Assembly (NCBI RefSeq): GCF_011059105.1
Contig: NZ_JAALLS010000010.1
Span: 62,001-126,000, forward strand
Length of the DNA stretch: 64,000 bases
DNA from: Fodinibius halophilus
GTDB lineage: Bacteria > Bacteroidota > Rhodothermia > Balneolales > Balneolaceae
Reading direction: 5' to 3'
The position numbers and the translations under genes were made by a program. Position 1 is the first letter of the stretch. Every line of letters begins with the position of its first letter. Below the pieces are notes generated by a model. The model was not told the origin of the DNA. It ran no database searches and saw only the letters and a program-made list of their open reading frames with translations. This document shows positions 34,206 through 42,834 of the stretch, piece after piece.

Positions 34206-34889
34206 TTACTCAGATGTTACAGGCTTTCTTAAATTTAAATAAAAAGAGAGCCCAAAGTAGTAGAAGGGGAAAATAAATGAACTGTGAATTAGAAAAATGG
34301 ATGAATCATCAAAGTAGTACATTAGGGCAATAAGCTGCAACAGAAATAAGAGACCCAGTATAATTGTCAATGGGCGCAGAAATTTTGTGCGGGTTGGATA
34401 AATAAATTTAACAGGTAAAAAAGTAACAAGTGCGAACAATATTAAAATAGCAGAAGCAAATTCTGCCGGTAATTCAAGTAAGTAGATATAAAATACCACG
34501 ATGTTCCAATAAGAAGGAAAGCCCAGGAAGAAATGATCATCGGTTTTAGCTTTGGTATTAGAAAAGCCAAAAATACTGGCAGTAGCACAAATAACTAATA
34601 CCCAAACCGGTAAATCCATAGTTGCATAAATCCATAAAAGCGGAGCAATGGTCCAGGTTAGGAAATCAATGATGTTGTCCATTAATGCACCATCAATTTT
34701 TGGAGCATATTCTTTAGTCTGCGTAAGACGTGCCAATGCCCCGTCCACTGAGTCAACTATTGCTGAAATAGCTAAAACCCAGATGGCTTCTTGGTAAAAA
34801 CCATCATAAGTAAGAATTATAGCCCATAATCCAAGTGCTGCACCTAAAGCAGTTAAAACATGGACTCCATATGCTGCTGTTTTTTTCAC
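34206..34889 (-). CDS. pcs: Phosphatidylcholine synthase (CDP-alcohol phosphatidyltransferase)
   Basis: The 227-residue membrane protein has the CDP-alcohol phosphotransferase motif D-x2-D-G-x2-A-R...G-x3-D-x3-D (DSVDGALARLTQTKEYAPKI, then DGALMDNIIDF). Flanking blocks are typical of Pcs: AAYGVHVLTALGAALGLWA at the start, and HFFLGFPSYWNIVVFYIYLL in the middle. Pcs joins choline to CDP-diacylglycerol to make phosphatidylcholine in one step. About eight membrane helices. No choline uptake gene is nearby. Confidence 0.86.
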   Translation of the reverse strand: MKKTAAYGVHVLTALGAALGLWAIILTYDGFYQEAIWVLAISAIVDSVDGALARLTQTKEYAPKIDGALMDNIIDFLTWTIAPLLWIYATMDLPVWVLVICATASIFGFSNTKAKTDDHFFLGFPSYWNIVVFYIYLLELPAEFASAILILFALVTFLPVKFIYPTRTKFLRPLTIILGLLFLLQLIALMYYFDDSSIFLIHSSFIFPFYYFGLSFYLNLRKPVTSE

Positions 34890-34945
34890 GCCTATATGTC
34901 CAAATGTATATTTCTGCCGTCAATTTCTTTCGTAATAAAATAAAA

Positions 34946-34972
34946 AAAGCGGAACCTATGAAGCTCCGCCTT
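34946..34972 (-). terminator. Terminator after the M56-TonB gene
   Basis: On the minus strand a GGCGGAGC/GTTCCGC stem is followed by seven T, about 70 bases after the stop of the 35043-36671 gene. Confidence 0.75.
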
Positions 34973-35042
34973 CAAATAGTTTTAAAAAAAGCCAGTCTTT
35001 ACAATTTATTGCGAAATAAGTTGACTAATCAATTGGTTGTTC

Positions 35043-36671
35043 CTAGTCTGATGTTTGCAGCCTAAATGTAATGGGCAATGAATATTGCACCCGAACCTTT
35101 TGGTCTTGTTGTGTACCCGGCTTAAACTTGGCTTGTTTGATTACGCGTAAGGCTTCTTTGTCTGCGCCTCCGCCAATACCTCTAATCACTTGTGGGTTTT
35201 CAACTTGTCCCTGTTCGTTTACGATAAACTGTACAATTACACGCCCCTCTATGCCTGCTTTTCGAGCCATTTCGGGATAATCTATTTTCTTTTGTAAACT
35301 GGCCAGCCCGCCGATCAGCTCAGGCATTTTTTCAACAGCTACAAAGTGATCTTTTTTCTTAGGAGGAGGCTCAACTGAATTTTTATCTTTTAGATCTGTA
35401 AAAGCTTTATCAGGATTATTTATCTGAATTTCTATGACACCGGATTCTCCTGCCTTGCCATATTTTTCTTTGGCTTTATCTCCTTTTAATACATCAATCG
35501 ATTTGATGTACTTTGTCTTTAGTCCTGCAAGTTCATTTTTAATTTTATTTTTGTCGGTCCATTGTTCTCCATTAATCACATAAAGGGGAGAGGCCGGTTT
35601 AGGGGGCTTCTGCATTTCATCCTGTGCTTGGTTTACCTCAGGTTTAGTAATACCCCCGTCGGTCATATCCGTACAAGAAATGGCAAGTACGATGAAGACA
35701 GCAGAGGTTAATGCTATTAAAAAACTGGTTCTTAATTTAGAGGTGAAGTTGGTGTTGTCAGACAGAATCTTAATTCGCTTTTTAAGAGAAGATGGATTTA
35801 CTGCCATACTCATTGCCAATTGGGTCCGATATTCCCTTTGAGCCAGCTCATAGAGCAGAGAAGCATACTGTTTTTTAGAAAATGTGTTTTGTGCAAGTAC
35901 TTCGTTATCACAAGTTATTTCCCGGTATTCTTCACTGGAGTTGTATAAGTAGTGAAGCAAGGGATGGAACCAAAATAAAGACCTGACAAATATATTAATG
36001 GTATTAAACAGAAAATCGTTGTGCTTGATATGCATAAGCTCATGTTGCACGGCCATGCAAAGGGCATCAGAATCAGATTTAAGATCGGCCGGAATCACAA
36101 TTTTAGTATTACGCCATCCATAAGTATATGGAATGGTAGCTTCTTTAGAATAAGCGATAAGGGTATTTGCAGCATGTTTATCAATCTTGGGCAAATTGCT
36201 CACCAATTCTCGACATTGGTATAGAGGGCGAAAATGGTGGGTCAGTTCCATCTTTTTCAGCTGCAAAAGTTGGAATAGCATTTTTGCCAAGAAAAAAAGT
36301 GCACCGAGAATTGTAATTACACTCATCAGTCCAACCCACAACATAGGATCAGAAAAAGTAAAGGCAGCTGAACTGGATGAAGGCGCTGAAACTGAGGGCA
36401 GGGGATTTTTTACTACGATGAATGCCATCGATTGGGTTGCGGCAGAAGTACTGGTAAAAAATGGGGCAAGTGCTGCTCCTATGATACCCAGCGGCAGAGT
36501 AAGTTGAAGGCCTATTCTGCAGTGGTACTGATAAACCGGTGAGATCTTTTCTGTCCATTTAAGAAGAAGAGTGAAAGGAATAGCTAATACGGTCCATATC
36601 AAAAGTGGAAACCAAACGTAGTCTAGCATTTGGTCGCCAAATGAATATAGAAAGCTGTATACCTTGGTCAT
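35043..36671 (-). CDS. M56/BlaR1-like membrane metallopeptidase fused to plug-like and TonB C-terminal domains
   Basis: The 542-residue protein starts with membrane helices and an M56 peptidase domain: zinc motif HELMH (210-214) in AVQHELMHIKHNDF. A further helix follows at about 320-340. The segment PLYVINGEQWTDKNKI, then IKSIDVLKGDKAKEKYGKAG and ESGVIEIQIN, looks like a TonB-receptor plug fragment. The end is a TonB C-terminal domain (YPEMARKAGIEGRVIVQFIV). The penicillin-sensor domain of true BlaR1 is absent. Coupled by 4-base overlap to blaI, it probably senses an envelope signal and triggers cleavage of the repressor. Confidence 0.88.
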   Translation of the reverse strand: MTKVYSFLYSFGDQMLDYVWFPLLIWTVLAIPFTLLLKWTEKISPVYQYHCRIGLQLTLPLGIIGAALAPFFTSTSAATQSMAFIVVKNPLPSVSAPSSSSAAFTFSDPMLWVGLMSVITILGALFFLAKMLFQLLQLKKMELTHHFRPLYQCRELVSNLPKIDKHAANTLIAYSKEATIPYTYGWRNTKIVIPADLKSDSDALCMAVQHELMHIKHNDFLFNTINIFVRSLFWFHPLLHYLYNSSEEYREITCDNEVLAQNTFSKKQYASLLYELAQREYRTQLAMSMAVNPSSLKKRIKILSDNTNFTSKLRTSFLIALTSAVFIVLAISCTDMTDGGITKPEVNQAQDEMQKPPKPASPLYVINGEQWTDKNKIKNELAGLKTKYIKSIDVLKGDKAKEKYGKAGESGVIEIQINNPDKAFTDLKDKNSVEPPPKKKDHFVAVEKMPELIGGLASLQKKIDYPEMARKAGIEGRVIVQFIVNEQGQVENPQVIRGIGGGADKEALRVIKQAKFKPGTQQDQKVRVQYSLPITFRLQTSD

Positions 36672-37051
36672 ACCTCATCCTCCATATTGTCAATCATGTG
36701 TTTGATTTCTTCAAGATCCTTCGCATTCATGTCGTCACTTTTTACCAGGGTTTGAATAAGCTGTTTGGGCGACCCTTTAAATACTTTAGTCATCAAATCT
36801 TTGATAAGGCTTGATTGCACTGATTCCGGTTCCTGAGCCGGGCTGTAGACATAGGTAACACCATCCTTACGGTACTTGAGATATCCTTTTTCTGCCAGGT
36901 TTTTCATAACGGTCATAATAGTGGTATATGCGACTTCTCGGCTTTCAAGAATTCGCTTTCGTACCTGCTTTACGGTAGCCTCTCCTAAATCCCAAACATG
37001 GTGCAGAACTTCCATTTCTGTTTCTCCTAAAGGAGTAAGTGACTTTTTCAT
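36668..37051 (-). CDS. BlaI/MecI-family transcriptional repressor
   Basis: The 127-residue winged-helix repressor has LTPLGETEMEVLHHVWDLGE, ATVKQVRKRI and VAYTTIMTVMKNLAEKGYL with the YSPA.E wing. BlaI proteins bind TACTA/TAGTA palindromes as dimers and are cleaved when the M56 partner is activated. It lies between a small secreted-protein gene and the M56 gene, and a matching operator is present upstream at 37575-37589. Confidence 0.94.
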   Translation of the reverse strand: MKKSLTPLGETEMEVLHHVWDLGEATVKQVRKRILESREVAYTTIMTVMKNLAEKGYLKYRKDGVTYVYSPAQEPESVQSSLIKDLMTKVFKGSPKQLIQTLVKSDDMNAKDLEEIKHMIDNMEDEV

Positions 37052-37056
37052 GATAT

Positions 37057-37551
37057 CTATCTATTAGATTTTTGTTCTGTGCTCTTTGGGTCAACAAAAG
37101 TAATTGGAGCACATTGTGCAAAGTTTGATTCTGCTTGCATTGGGAACTGGTATTTTTCGCTGAATGCATGCAGTAATTTTAAAAACTGTTTCCTTTTTTT
37201 ATCAGAAAAGTGAGTTTGATCTAAGTTTACAAAATAATAGTCTATACTACCGTTTTTGTCAAAATAGATCCGCTGGAAAAAAGATGTTCGGTTGCCCCAC
37301 TGGAAGTTATTTTCATTAAGAAATTGCCCGAACTCCTGCATCATAGTTCGATACTTTTTGAGAAATGATGCTTGATCTTTGTTAAATACTCCTTTTGTGG
37401 GATGGGCATGTGCGGCACTGGGATATAAACTATCAAGCTCTGTAAAAGAGATACCCTCTTGCTTAGCTTGTGTAAAGGTATCGGTTATAGGTTGTGCTGT
37501 AACACAATAGCTTGAACAAAGCAGTATGAAGCCAATGATAATAACACGCAT
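37057..37551 (-). CDS. Exported protein of unknown function in the BlaI/M56 operon
   Basis: The 164-residue protein has a signal peptide (IIIGFILLCSSYCVTAQ). Its pattern of FFQRIYFDKNGSIDYYFVNL and FLKLLHAFSEKYQFPMQAE, then CAPITFV, is not one I can name. It is the first gene after the operator and 5 bases ahead of blaI, so it is presumably the main regulated output of the system. Confidence 0.75.
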   Translation of the reverse strand: MRVIIIGFILLCSSYCVTAQPITDTFTQAKQEGISFTELDSLYPSAAHAHPTKGVFNKDQASFLKKYRTMMQEFGQFLNENNFQWGNRTSFFQRIYFDKNGSIDYYFVNLDQTHFSDKKRKQFLKLLHAFSEKYQFPMQAESNFAQCAPITFVDPKSTEQKSNR

Positions 37552-37574
37552 AATATTAGTACTATTTATTTAGT

Positions 37575-37589
37575 ATTAGTAGTACTAAT
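37575..37589. promoter_or_regulatory. BlaI-type operator
   Basis: ATTAGTAGTACTAAT is a perfect 15-base palindrome apart from its centre base, 24 bases upstream of the 37551 start. More TAGTA/TACTA words flank it (37561-37604). This matches the TACTA-rich operators of BlaI/MecI repressors. Confidence 0.75.
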
Positions 37590-37620
37590 ATAGTAGTATA
37601 TTGGTTGTTCTCAAATTGCT

Positions 37621-38106
37621 TCATAAAATTGGAGTGATGAATGAAATTAACTGTGCCGGCGATGTCGCCTGCTTGGGGCTGGGATAAGGCAAAACCTCAA
37701 GGTATTCCATCAGTGATTGTTTAGCGTTTAACAGCAACAGGGGTTTTTGGGCTTTGATAGCCAGCATTATTTCTGTGGTTGTTCCTGCTCCCATACCGCA
37801 GGCTACAACCACATCAGATGAAAGGACGTTAATATTATTCCGTGCTCCGCCCATACCGGTGCATATTGGGATGTCAACATAGGGCGAGCTGTTATCTCGG
37901 TTCTCTGAAGGAAGAATGCCAACTATCAGTCCGCCGGCTTGTTGTGCCCCTTTTGATGCGGCATTCATAACCCCAACATTGCGCCCGCCTGTAAGCAGAA
38001 CCCATTCCTTTTCTGCGATCAATTTGCCTAATTCTGTTGCATCAGAAATGTTTTGCTGTGTTGCCCCTTCACCGGGACCCATTACTCCGATAATCGTATT
38101 TGCCAT
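37621..38106 (-). CDS. SLOG/TIGR00725-family nucleotide-binding protein
   Basis: The 161-residue Rossmann-like protein has a Gly-rich start IIGVMGPGEGAT, VLLTGGRNVGVMNAASKGAQ, and GMGGARNNINVLSSDVVVA then CGMGAGTTTEIMLAIKAQKP. This is the pattern of the possible-lysine-decarboxylase-like (LOG/DprA-type) fold. Members of TIGR00725 have no settled role. It reads away from the photolyase region, with 290 bases between. Confidence 0.85.
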   Translation of the reverse strand: MANTIIGVMGPGEGATQQNISDATELGKLIAEKEWVLLTGGRNVGVMNAASKGAQQAGGLIVGILPSENRDNSSPYVDIPICTGMGGARNNINVLSSDVVVACGMGAGTTTEIMLAIKAQKPLLLLNAKQSLMEYLEVLPYPSPKQATSPAQLISFITPIL

Positions 38107-38185
38107 AATATTTGTTGTTGGGAACTAATAAATCATAAAACCTATTACATTGAATAAATAATCAACTGACTTTTAAACAGCAATA

Positions 38186-38329
38186 ATGTCGCAGGCTTAT
38201 TTTGGGGATAAAATACAGCAAGAAATTCTATCTGTTGATATTAATGATTTTAATAAAGCTGTTTTTATTCTGCACGATCAATTAAACCTATCTGGGTGGC
38301 CCAGTTCGATTAAGGAATTAACAGAATAG
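38186..38329 (+). pseudogene. Short ORF resembling the N-terminus of a photolyase-related protein
   Basis: A 47-codon frame starting MSQAYFGDKIQQEIL reads AVFILHDQLNLSGWPSSIKE before a stop. The words VFILHDQLNL and GWPS recall the start of the (6-4) photolyase-related family (PF04244), about 500 residues long; the rest is missing. It lies just ahead of an intact class II photolyase. It may be a remnant of a second repair gene, or a genuine small protein. The resemblance is from memory. Confidence 0.4.
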
Positions 38330-38394
38330 TTCATACAGAAGTTTGCTAGATCAGGATAAGTTGTAAAAGAATATTCAATTACTGAGAAACATCT

Positions 38395-39885
38395 ATGGAA
38401 GGAATTAACAAGCAGCGAATATTTGAACGTAATGATGAACAGCTAAACGAAGATGGGGATTATGTTTTGTACTGGATGCAGATAAACAGACGATTTCAGT
38501 ATAATTTTGCTTTGGAATACGCTGTAGAATTAGCAAATAAACTGAATAAGCCTTTGTTGATTTATGAAGGGCTTAGCTGTGATTATCCCTGGGCGGCCGA
38601 TCGCTTTCATCATTTTATCACGGAAGGGATGGCCGAAAATTTGGAATATGCTCAAAATAATGATTTTAACTATTATTCTTATCTGGAGGATGAACCAGGG
38701 GCAGGGAGTGGGCTGCTGTATACTTTGGCGGATGATGCCTGTGCTGTTATTACGGATGAATTTCCCGTCTTTATTATTCGTGAGCATAATGAGCAGGTTG
38801 CCCCCAAGTTCGATATCCCATTCATAACAGTTGATAGCAATGGATTGATCCCGTTTGGGCTTACTGATAAGGCACCCTATAACGCATATTTCTTTAGAAA
38901 GATTATGCAACGGAATTTCATTACCTGCTATAAGCATGGTCCCAAGAAGAATCCACTGCATGATCTTGAGAATGAAAATGATATAACACTTTCTTCGGAT
39001 TTTTTGGAGAAATATCCTAGAGCTTATTCACATCTGGATAATCCCACTGGTTTTATTAATTCACTGGATATCAACCATGAGGTAGGAAAAATTGACCTTG
39101 AGGGTAGCCGAGAGGCAGCATTGAATCGATTAGATCAATTTGTGCAAAATGGATTGAAGGTGTATGATGAAAAGCGGAATGATCCCGATGAAGAAAAGAC
39201 CAGTGGCATGAGTCCGTGGCTTCATTTCGGAAAAATATCGGAGTATGAAATCGTAAAAGCAGTCTTGGAACATCAACCCAAGGGATGGAGCCTGGACGAT
39301 ATTACATTTAACAAAGGTTCTACGGGGGGATTCTTTAATGGAGATCCGAATGTGGATGGTTTCCTGGATGAGGTAATTACCTGGCGGGAAGTTGGGTTCC
39401 ACTTTGCCCATCATGAGCCCGACTATGATCAATATGAATCGCTGCCCGGCTGGGCTCTTAAAACGCTTGAGAAACATAAAGATGATCCGCGAGAGTATAT
39501 TTATGATCTGGAGGAGTTCGCCCAGTCGAAGACTCATGATGAGCTCTGGAATGCAGCCCAAACACAGCTACGAGAAGAGGGAATTATTCATAATTATCTG
39601 CGTATGTTATGGGGTAAAAAGGTACTCGAGTGGACGCCCAACCCAGAGACAGCCCTGGTGTACCTGATTGAGCTAAACAATCGATATGCAATAGACGGAC
39701 GGGATCCCAATAGTTATTCGGGTATTTTCTGGATATTTGGTCGATTCGATCGGGCATGGCAGGAACGTCCGATCTATGGGAAGGTTCGATATATGACTAG
39801 TAAAAGTACGCGACGAAAGGTAAAGCTGGATGAGTACCTACAACGTTACGGTAACCGGGGTAGTCAACAAGCTTTAGAATTATAG
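38395..39885 (+). CDS. Class II CPD photolyase
   Basis: The 496-residue flavoprotein uses light to split cyclobutane pyrimidine dimers. Class II features: DYVLYWMQINRRFQYNFALE at the start, the FAD-domain blocks SGMSPWLHFGKIS, DEVITWREVGFHFA and LRMLWGKKVLEWT, and the C-terminal AIDGRDPNSYSGIFWIFGRF, then DRAWQERPIYGKVRYMT. Length and order fit the class. Light-driven repair suits a sunlit surface or saline habitat. Confidence 0.94.
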   Translation: MEGINKQRIFERNDEQLNEDGDYVLYWMQINRRFQYNFALEYAVELANKLNKPLLIYEGLSCDYPWAADRFHHFITEGMAENLEYAQNNDFNYYSYLEDEPGAGSGLLYTLADDACAVITDEFPVFIIREHNEQVAPKFDIPFITVDSNGLIPFGLTDKAPYNAYFFRKIMQRNFITCYKHGPKKNPLHDLENENDITLSSDFLEKYPRAYSHLDNPTGFINSLDINHEVGKIDLEGSREAALNRLDQFVQNGLKVYDEKRNDPDEEKTSGMSPWLHFGKISEYEIVKAVLEHQPKGWSLDDITFNKGSTGGFFNGDPNVDGFLDEVITWREVGFHFAHHEPDYDQYESLPGWALKTLEKHKDDPREYIYDLEEFAQSKTHDELWNAAQTQLREEGIIHNYLRMLWGKKVLEWTPNPETALVYLIELNNRYAIDGRDPNSYSGIFWIFGRFDRAWQERPIYGKVRYMTSKSTRRKVKLDEYLQRYGNRGSQQALEL

Positions 39886-39894
39886 GATCGGTAA

Positions 39895-40044
39895 GAATAT
39901 CAGGAGCAGGCCCAACAATTTTTTGTTATTTCGGATGAGCTCCTATCTTTCGTCGGGCGACTGGGGTTGTCGTCCGGTGAATCATATAAGCAGGGTAAGA
40001 ATGCCCCATTGAGCTGGCGCAATAAAAGTAATCTCTTGGAGTAA
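39895..40044 (+). other. Start-less open frame, possible gene remnant
   Basis: In the 220-base gap after the photolyase, 49 codons read protein-like text (QAQQFFVISDELLSFVGRLG, ending SWRNKSNLLE) without any ATG/GTG/TTG start after the preceding TAA. It could be a decayed tail. I do not recognise it. Confidence 0.2.
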
Positions 40045-40107
40045 GTTCGCGTAGCAACTAAAGAGCAACCTTCATACATCAGCCAGTTGCTTCAGGGTAG
40101 GAAGATC

Positions 40108-40896
40108 CTATAACTGCTCTATCAGTGTGGAAACCAGCTTGGCAAAATCTTCTTTCCGGGAGTCTGCAGCTGCTTTTACTTCATCATGGTTCAGTTTACC
40201 CTTTGTGACGCCCGAAGCCATGTTGCTGATAAGAGAAATAGCGACTGACTTTAGCTCAAGCCGGGCAGCTTCAAAGAGTTCGGGAGCCGTGGACATGCCC
40301 ACCGCATCAGCACCCATTTTACGGAATGATCGGATTTCTGCTTTGGTCTCATAGTTGGGGCCGGTCACGTACATATAGGTACCCTGTTGGGTTACAAGCT
40401 CTAAGTCAGCAGCGAGGCTCCGTACTTTATCTACCCATTTGTGATGTAGATAGCGGTGCCTGGAATAACCGCGGGGAGATATGGAAAGGTTATTTCGAAT
40501 AACACCTTCAATTACCATCAGGTCTCCCACTGAAAAGGAGGTATTGATAGCACCGGCTGCATTCGAGATAATCAGTTTTTGAGCCCCCAAAGCATGTGCG
40601 ATATAGACCGGTGTAGCTGTTTCTTCAAATGAAAAACCTTCGTAGTGGTGGAAACGACCCGAAAAGGCCATCATCTGCTTTCCATTTATCTCACCAAGAA
40701 TAAGTTCACCGGCATGGCCCTTTACAGAAGAGTGGGGCATTCCCGGTATATCACTGTATGGTATAATCTGTGGATTTTGGATTTCATCGGCAAAGCCTCC
40801 AAGACCTGATCCCAGGATAACGGCTGCTTCCAGTTTAGCCGGGGCTTTTTTTTGCAAGTAGTTGACGATGGGTTCAGTAAATTCGGGTAGTGACAT
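40108..40896 (-). CDS. Purine nucleoside phosphorylase, type I trimeric
   Basis: The 262-residue enzyme has AAVILGSGLGGFADEI (phosphate loop), GHAGELILG, FSGRFHHYEGFS, ISNAAGAINTSF, and GPNYETKAEIRSFRKMGADA followed by VGMSTAPE, with NMASGVTKGKLNHDEV at the base site. Asn in SNMASG replaces none of the usual key residues, so activity on guanosine/inosine is expected. It is tightly followed upstream by the metallo-hydrolase gene on the same strand (3 bases). Confidence 0.93.
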   Translation of the reverse strand: MSLPEFTEPIVNYLQKKAPAKLEAAVILGSGLGGFADEIQNPQIIPYSDIPGMPHSSVKGHAGELILGEINGKQMMAFSGRFHHYEGFSFEETATPVYIAHALGAQKLIISNAAGAINTSFSVGDLMVIEGVIRNNLSISPRGYSRHRYLHHKWVDKVRSLAADLELVTQQGTYMYVTGPNYETKAEIRSFRKMGADAVGMSTAPELFEAARLELKSVAISLISNMASGVTKGKLNHDEVKAAADSRKEDFAKLVSTLIEQL

Positions 40897-40899
40897 AAG

Positions 40900-41691
40900 T
40901 TATATTGCTTCGATTTTGTATCCCTGTTGTTCATCATAGTCGGTGAGCTTAAAAAGGGGATGGTGTGAATCATGGTATCCCATTAGTATGTATTGTTCTT
41001 CATAAGCTCGTTTAAGCAACTCCTTACGGGCCCGCATGCTTTGTTGGGCATCAAAATCATATTTTGCGGCAAATTTTCGGTTCACCTCTCCACGCGTTGC
41101 AAGTACATCGCCGGCCATCATATATTTTTGAGTACCGTCATCAAAAAGTAACACTTGCGAGAATTCGGTATGCCCCCCAATTTTTTCGACTGATATTTCG
41201 GGATATGGTTGCTCATCATCATCTAAAAAGTGAATATCTGCTTTAGCATCTAAAAAATGAATAAAAGCAGTTTTTTCCTCGTCGTAATATTCATCTTGGG
41301 TCATTATTTTTTGCCAGCCATTTTCAGAAACCCACAGCTTGGCATCGGGGAAGGTGAGTTCCCAAAATCCGGAAGAGCGCTCTACCAATCCCCCTATATG
41401 ATCATAGTGGAGATGACTGGCAAAAATGTCAGTGATATCGTATTCGGTGAGGTTATATTCTTCAAGATTCTTTTTTAAGGTTTCGGTACTGGTGTCTTCT
41501 CCAAAGTCGCCGATACCAACATCAAACAGGATATTTTTGTTGCCTGATTGTATAATGAACGGATTAAGAGAAATTTTCAGTGCCCCTTTGGCCGGGGGAT
41601 CATCACGATTGATTCGATTAAATTTTTTATCTAATCCCACACTGAAGGTGCCTTCATAAAGTGCATGGGCGGATATTGTTTTAGTACTCAT
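40900..41691 (-). CDS. MBL-fold metallo-hydrolase
   Basis: The 263-residue protein has the zinc motif HLHYDH in DIFASHLHYDHIGGLVE, then IGGHTEFSQVLLF and MMAGDVLATRGEVN with the bridging Asp. The C-terminal GYHDSHHPLFKL gives the last His. The best fit is the quorum-quenching-lactonase/AHL-like or glyoxalase II-like group, but the substrate is not determinable. It is probably co-transcribed with the PNP gene. Confidence 0.88.
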   Translation of the reverse strand: MSTKTISAHALYEGTFSVGLDKKFNRINRDDPPAKGALKISLNPFIIQSGNKNILFDVGIGDFGEDTSTETLKKNLEEYNLTEYDITDIFASHLHYDHIGGLVERSSGFWELTFPDAKLWVSENGWQKIMTQDEYYDEEKTAFIHFLDAKADIHFLDDDEQPYPEISVEKIGGHTEFSQVLLFDDGTQKYMMAGDVLATRGEVNRKFAAKYDFDAQQSMRARKELLKRAYEEQYILMGYHDSHHPLFKLTDYDEQQGYKIEAI

Positions 41692-41755
41692 ACTGCTAAA
41701 TAAAACGAAGTGAAAGGTTGCTGAGGCCGGGAGAGCTCTACAGGTTACTTATTGT

Positions 41756-42736
41756 TTATTTCCTATTTTTACTTTCATGCCTGTCGTAGGCCTCAATGAT
41801 TTCGCGTACCAGTTTGTGGCGAACAACGTCATCCTCATCGAGGTAAACAAAGGAGATTCCTTCAATATCTTTAAGAATCTTTTGTATGGAAATTAATCCC
41901 GACTGTTTTTTTCGAGGCAAGTCGGTTTGGGTGATATCCCCGGTAATGATGGCCCGACTGTTAAAACCAATACGCGTTAAAAACATCTTCATCTGCATAT
42001 TGGTGGCATTTTGTGCCTCATCCAAAATGACAAATGCATTATTGAGGGTACGTCCACGCATATAAGCCAGAGGAGCTATTTCAATAATATTTTTTGCCAA
42101 GTACAGTTCTAACCGGTCATACTCGATCATATCTTCCAGCGCATCATAAAGGGGGCGCAGGTAGGGATCGATTTTTTCACGCAGGTCACCCGGTAAAAAA
42201 CCAAGCGTTTCTCCTGCTTCGACTGCCGGCCGTGCTAAAATAATTTTCTTAACCTTCTGCTGTTTAAGGGCTCGAACCGCAAGAGCAACAGAGGTATACG
42301 TTTTTCCTGTACCCGCAGGCCCGATAGTAAAGACGATATCATTGGTTGCAGATGCCTCAACAATATCTTTTTGGCCCGGTGTTTTGGCCGTGATAGGTTC
42401 ACCATCGTGGGTATTAAGGATAAAATCTCCCGAGATTCGGCTATCACGAAGGGGGTTGGGTTTCTGGTCTTCTCGATCGCTGTGCTTTAGAGCCAGTACG
42501 GTGTCAACATCATCTTCGGTAAGGTCGTTATTTCGTTTAGCCATATTAACGAGCTCATTCAAGATCTCGATAAGCTCTTTGCGATCACTTTCGGGGCCGT
42601 TAATTTTGATACTTCCGCCGCGTGCCGTAATCTTGGTATCGGGATAGGCTTTATCCAGTTTTTTGAGATGTTCATCATGAAATCCCAAAATGATAACCGG
42701 TTCTACATCCTCAATGCTGTACGTCGCGTTACTAAT
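41756..42736 (-). CDS. PhoH-family ATPase, probable ATT start
   Basis: The P-loop is TIGPAGTGKTYTSVALAVRA, Walker B is AFVILDEAQNATNMQMKMFLTR, and TGDITQTDLPRKKQSGL is the PhoH signature. The core is complete from the N-terminal helix ILGFHDEHLKKLD. No ATG exists before this; the frame is open upstream and reads SNATYSIEDVEPVIILGF from an ATT codon at 42736-42734. A TTG at 42688 would remove conserved-looking residues. The true N-terminus is thus probably at 42736 (326 residues). PhoH proteins are RNA-linked ATPases, in some lineages linked to YbeY. The next gene on this strand is rpe. Confidence 0.85.
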   Translation of the reverse strand: MSNATYSIEDVEPVIILGFHDEHLKKLDKAYPDTKITARGGSIKINGPESDRKELIEILNELVNMAKRNNDLTEDDVDTVLALKHSDREDQKPNPLRDSRISGDFILNTHDGEPITAKTPGQKDIVEASATNDIVFTIGPAGTGKTYTSVALAVRALKQQKVKKIILARPAVEAGETLGFLPGDLREKIDPYLRPLYDALEDMIEYDRLELYLAKNIIEIAPLAYMRGRTLNNAFVILDEAQNATNMQMKMFLTRIGFNSRAIITGDITQTDLPRKKQSGLISIQKILKDIEGISFVYLDEDDVVRHKLVREIIEAYDRHESKNRK

Positions 42737-42834
42737 TGTTGATTGGTCTGCGATAGAAAAATGATAATTTAGTTAAAACTGAACCCTTAAAATAAGGAAA
42801 TTGAATGATAATTTTGTAGGTGTTATTTATTTGT

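Noticed and set aside
35043-37051. Beta-lactam resistance sensor BlaR1
   Set aside because: The penicillin-binding sensor domain is missing and no beta-lactamase gene is adjacent.
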